Source: Emticicia aquatilis (GTDB lineage Bacteria; Bacteroidota; Bacteroidia; Cytophagales; Spirosomataceae). Taken from it: a DNA stretch of 64,000 nucleotides. Shown one piece after another: positions 61,151 through 64,000 of this stretch (position 1 is the stretch's first letter; every line of letters starts with the position of its first letter). The position numbers were made by a program, and so were the translations under genes. Under the pieces are notes generated by a model. The model saw nothing but the letters and a program-made list of their open reading frames with translations. It had not been told where the DNA came from and did no database searches. Location: the NCBI RefSeq assembly GCF_014644295.1, contig NZ_BMKK01000001.1, forward strand, positions 1 to 64,000, read 5' to 3'.

Positions 61151-64000
61151 ATTATTTATCTGAATAGTACCTCCATTAAAATTGATATTTCCACCATTCA
61201 TCTGAATTGTTTTAGCCTGATTGCCTGCATTGGGTACGTTTACTGTATGAGTGGCATTAATTTTTGCTGGGTTTGTAGCCGTAGGTGGACTGTTTGTACT
61301 CCAAGTTGCATTTGCCCCCCAATTATTTCCCGAAGTAATTGTTTCATAAATTACTACTACCAAAAAATACTCATACGCTCCCATATCGGGCAATCCTGAG
61401 CGAGCATTTCCTAAAATGTCGGTTATAGGAGAACCCGTTGCAGTTCCTGTATTGACACATGGTGAGGTGCTTTGCAATGCCAAGCCATCGTCGGTAGTCA
61501 TCCAGATATTATCTGCACCAATTGGACTGGCTGTATTTACAAATAGAGGATTTTGAGCAAAAATATTATTGCTCGTGCCAATACTCGGATAATCGGCTGT
61601 TGGATAATTGGTTACATTATTGGCGAGTTGTAAAGACGAATAAGAAATCGTTACGGTAGAAGTATTGGAGTTTTCAATATCGGCACCTACCGATGTAGCA
61701 TTTCCTAATTTAGTATTTGCCCAAAAGACACAATTTTTTAACACTGAATTTGAACCATACCTATTTGCTATTGCTCCTGCTCCGCCCGTAACGGTGTAGT
61801 TTTGAGCAATTTTCCCATTAGCATAAAAAACGGCATTGGTAATTATCGGACTCGAACCATCGTTGGAGATTGCTCCACCATAAAAATTTGAGGTATTATC
61901 GTTTTCGGAGAAAACTGCGTTAGTGATAATAGGGTTAGAATCATTATTAATTATTCCTACATAATTCTTTGAAAAAACAACATTTGTGAGCGTAGGAGAG
62001 GAAAGATTATTGTACAATCCTCCATTTTTATTCGACAAAAAAACTACATTTGAAATCGTAGGCGAGCTACTTTCATTATAGATTCCTCCACCATAAATTT
62101 GAGAAATAAATTTTCCTTCAACCGTAATAAAGCCTGGGTCATTTGGATTATACAAATCCTCGCCATCTCCTTTCGTTATCGTGAATCCATCAACAATAGT
62201 TGAAGCGGCATCACTTATTGATAAAATTACAGAGTAACACGAAACAGGATTGCCAGGATTATCTTTACCAAGATAACCATCCAAGGTTGTGGTATTGCCT
62301 TTCACTCGTTGAGCAACAGAAGTTTCTGTTCCTGCAAAACCTCCATACAAGGCAACAACATTTACCAAGTAAAATGATTTGTTTGAATGGTTGGTAGGAG
62401 CAACATTGCCAAATGGGTCTTTTGATGGCGTATAAGTGCCTTTGGCCACCCAAATTTGTGTAACGCCGCAAGTACGGGCAGCTTTCAAGGCAGATTCTAA
62501 ACTTCGGTAGGCATTTGTCCAAGTTGTTCCATTGTTCAGTCCAGTTGCCGAGGCATTTACATACGCAATGCCATTGGTGTAGGTATGTGGGCAGGCTACA
62601 TATACATAACCGTTGAGTTCATAAGCACCCATTTCGGGGTTTCCTGTTCGGCTGAGTCCTGTAATGTCTAAGAGTGGTGTACCAGTTGCCGTTCCTAAAT
62701 TTAAGCAAGGTGATGTACTTTTTAGTGCCAATCCATCATCAGCAGTCATCCAGATTCCATCTGCTCCCGCAGGATTATCGGCATCAACAAACTGTGGATT
62801 TTGAGCAAAAATATTATCCAGTGTACTAATATTGGTAAAATAGGACGGGTAATTTGTCGAATTATTTACAAGTTGCAATGAGGTATTTTTGACATAAATA
62901 AAATTATCATTGATATACATATCAATGCCTTGACTGTTGCTTCCAACAATAGATACTGCTGGATAATTTTCCCAAAAAATACAATTAGTAAATGACTTGG
63001 TGTAATTAGCAAGAAAATCGGTTTCAATTACAACGGCTCTACCCGTATTCCGAGTAAAAGTAGAATTGGCTACATTCAAGATACTTTCATCACTACGAAT
63101 CCCTGCCGAATTTCCTGTAAAAACGGAATTATTTAAAGTTACCGAACCATTAAAAGTAGTGAGAGCTTGACTTCCAAAGTTTTCATAAAAAACGACATTC
63201 AAGAAAGTTAGAGAGCCACCTTCATTATAAAATCCTGCACCTCGTTCGTTGTTGTTAATTGATGTACCAGTATAGTTGTGCGAGAAAACTACATTTTTAC
63301 AGTTTAAGGAAGACGAAATACTGATAACTCCACCACCGTAGTACCTATAAACATTATTGGTTTCCAAACTAACTGACGAACTTCCGTTAGCATTTCCATA
63401 TTTGATTGAAAGTCCATCTAAAATGGTTGTATTGGCATCATTTACAGATACAACAACGTGATAACAATTATCAGAAATATCCCCACTAATGCCAATATCT
63501 CCACTCAAAACCGTAACATTACTCGTAACACGCTGACTAATAGCAGTTTCTATTCCTGCAAAACCGCCATAAATAGCTACGCCATCGTACAAATAAAAAG
63601 TTTTATCTCGTGGGTCGGTTGGATTTGTATTTCCATACGGGTCTTTGGTTGGTATGTAGGTCCCCTTTGCTACCCAAATTTGCGTAACGCCACAATTTCT
63701 ACTGGCATTTATGGCAGATTCTAATTCGGTAAAAGCATTTGCCCACGAAGTTCCGTTGTTTAAGCCCGTTGCTGCAAAATTTACGTAGGCTATGTTTCCA
63801 GCAAAAGTTGCACACGTATTATTGTATTCAAAAGCACCCATTTCGGGGTTGCCGAGGCGAGCCAAACCTGTAATGTCTGAACTCAATGCCCCAACAGAAG
63901 TACCTGTGTTTATACAAGGCGAAGGGCCTTTAAGCTGTAAACCATCATCGGCAGTTGCCCATTTATTATCAGAGCCTTGCAGATTAGTTTCGCTAATAAA
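61136..64000 (-). CDS. Large beta-helix surface protein (choice-of-anchor Q type), 5' end outside window
   Basis: The frame stays open to base 64000 with family-like sequence (TADDGLQLKGPSPC), so the N-terminus lies beyond the window; at least 954 residues. Right-handed parallel beta-helix repeats are arranged in large units of ~400 residues, each with ATGLNNGTSWANAF, GVTQIWVAKGTYIPTKDP, YGGFAG and a closing GNPEMGA(F/Y)E motif. Two units are complete and a third is partly seen. Probably an exported adhesin or polysaccharide-associated protein. The C-terminus ends abruptly (GGTIQINN then TPNP from a repeat), without a T9SS domain. Confidence 0.85.
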   Translation of the reverse strand, partial: FISETNLQGSDNKWATADDGLQLKGPSPCINTGTSVGALSSDITGLARLGNPEMGAFEYNNTCATFAGNIAYVNFAATGLNNGTSWANAFTELESAINASRNCGVTQIWVAKGTYIPTKDPYGNTNPTDPRDKTFYLYDGVAIYGGFAGIETAISQRVTSNVTVLSGDIGISGDISDNCYHVVVSVNDANTTILDGLSIKYGNANGSSSVSLETNNVYRYYGGGVISISSSLNCKNVVFSHNYTGTSINNNERGAGFYNEGGSLTFLNVVFYENFGSQALTTFNGSVTLNNSVFTGNSAGIRSDESILNVANSTFTRNTGRAVVIETDFLANYTKSFTNCIFWENYPAVSIVGSNSQGIDMYINDNFIYVKNTSLQLVNNSTNYPSYFTNISTLDNIFAQNPQFVDADNPAGADGIWMTADDGLALKSTSPCLNLGTATGTPLLDITGLSRTGNPEMGAYELNGYVYVACPHTYTNGIAYVNASATGLNNGTTWTNAYRSLESALKAARTCGVTQIWVAKGTYTPSKDPFGNVAPTNHSNKSFYLVNVVALYGGFAGTETSVAQRVKGNTTTLDGYLGKDNPGNPVSCYSVILSISDAASTIVDGFTITKGDGEDLYNPNDPGFITVEGKFISQIYGGGIYNESSSPTISNVVFLSNKNGGLYNNLSSPTLTNVVFSKNYVGIINNDSNPIITNAVFSENDNTSNFYGGAISNDGSSPIITNAVFYANGKIAQNYTVTGGAGAIANRYGSNSVLKNCVFWANTKLGNATSVGADIENSNTSTVTISYSSLQLANNVTNYPTADYPSIGTSNNIFAQNPLFVNTASPIGADNIWMTTDDGLALQSTSPCVNTGTATGSPITDILGNARSGLPDMGAYEYFLVVVIYETITSGNNWGANATWSTNSPPTATNPAKINATHTVNVPNAGNQAKTIQMNGGNINFNGGTIQINNTPNP

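Noticed and set aside
61136-64000. T9SS C-terminal sorting domain at the end of the beta-helix protein
   Set aside because: The C-terminus ends in GGTIQINN then repeat-encoded TPNP; the expected ~80-residue sorting domain is not present.
1-64000. CRISPR array, rRNA or tRNA genes
   Set aside because: Repeats seen are short, degenerate and dispersed, without regular unique spacers, and no tRNA cloverleaf or rRNA-like sequence was recognised between genes. A covariance search was not possible here.
1-64000. Insertion sequences or prophage
   Set aside because: No transposase, integrase or phage structural gene was found; the repeats appear to be non-autonomous.

Overview
This AT-rich window reads as a chromosome segment of a Bacteroidota bacterium, most likely order Cytophagales. 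The evidence is the SusC/SusD pair with its ECF sigma/FecR regulators, a TonB receptor paired with DUF4249 lipoproteins, LytTR regulators with 7TMR-DISM kinases, the rpsF-rpsR-rplI cluster, and promoters with the Bacteroidota -7 element TAnnTTTG. The genus cannot be fixed from the sequence. No rRNA, tRNA, CRISPR array, transposase or phage gene was recognised.

Layout. 1-8.9 kb holds single housekeeping or secreted genes: an endonuclease/exonuclease/phosphatase protein, GH29 fucosidase, a DUF3298 lipoprotein, a large zinc metalloprotease behind a DUF1684 gene, riboflavin synthase with an in-frame repeat insertion, and citrate synthase. 9.1-14.3 kb is a LytTR response regulator, two tandem paralogous 7TMR-DISM histidine kinases and a stand-alone LytTR DNA-binding protein. 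14.3-18.9 kb (minus) is a TonB receptor operon with two tandem Cys-rich DUF4249 lipoproteins. 19-23.2 kb has AMP nucleosidase, an orphan HsdR-N-like nuclease domain, ribosomal genes and a PIN toxin-antitoxin pair. 23.2-29.3 kb has a NarL/TPR-kinase two-component pair and three secreted proteins ending in an OmpA protein.

29.5-55.7 kb is the centrepiece: a 14-gene co-directional glycan utilisation locus. ECF sigma and FecR anti-sigma precede a SusC carrying an STN signalling domain and its SusD. Then come a double DUF1080 (3-keto-disaccharide hydrolase family) protein, two alpha/alpha-toroid-like proteins, an esterase, two NPCBM-GH27 alpha-galactosidase-like enzymes, two large dehydrogenase-type proteins with C-terminal cytochrome c, two formylglycine sulfatases, and a membrane hydrolase of the ceramidase/CREST superfamily. 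I infer that it handles a sulfated, alpha-galactose-containing glycan or glycolipid, perhaps through oxidised (3-keto) sugars.

55.7-64 kb (minus) has a single-chain ABC-ATPase/DUF4435 protein resembling PARIS-type phage defence, NAD synthetase, and two secreted repeat-rich surface proteins, the last running off the window end.

A recurring theme is short dispersed repeats at gene ends. One family occurs in the same reading frame inside two signal peptides and also supplies the stop codon of a third gene. Another lies inside riboflavin synthase. A third is a REP-like inverted hairpin pair just upstream of the metalloprotease start.
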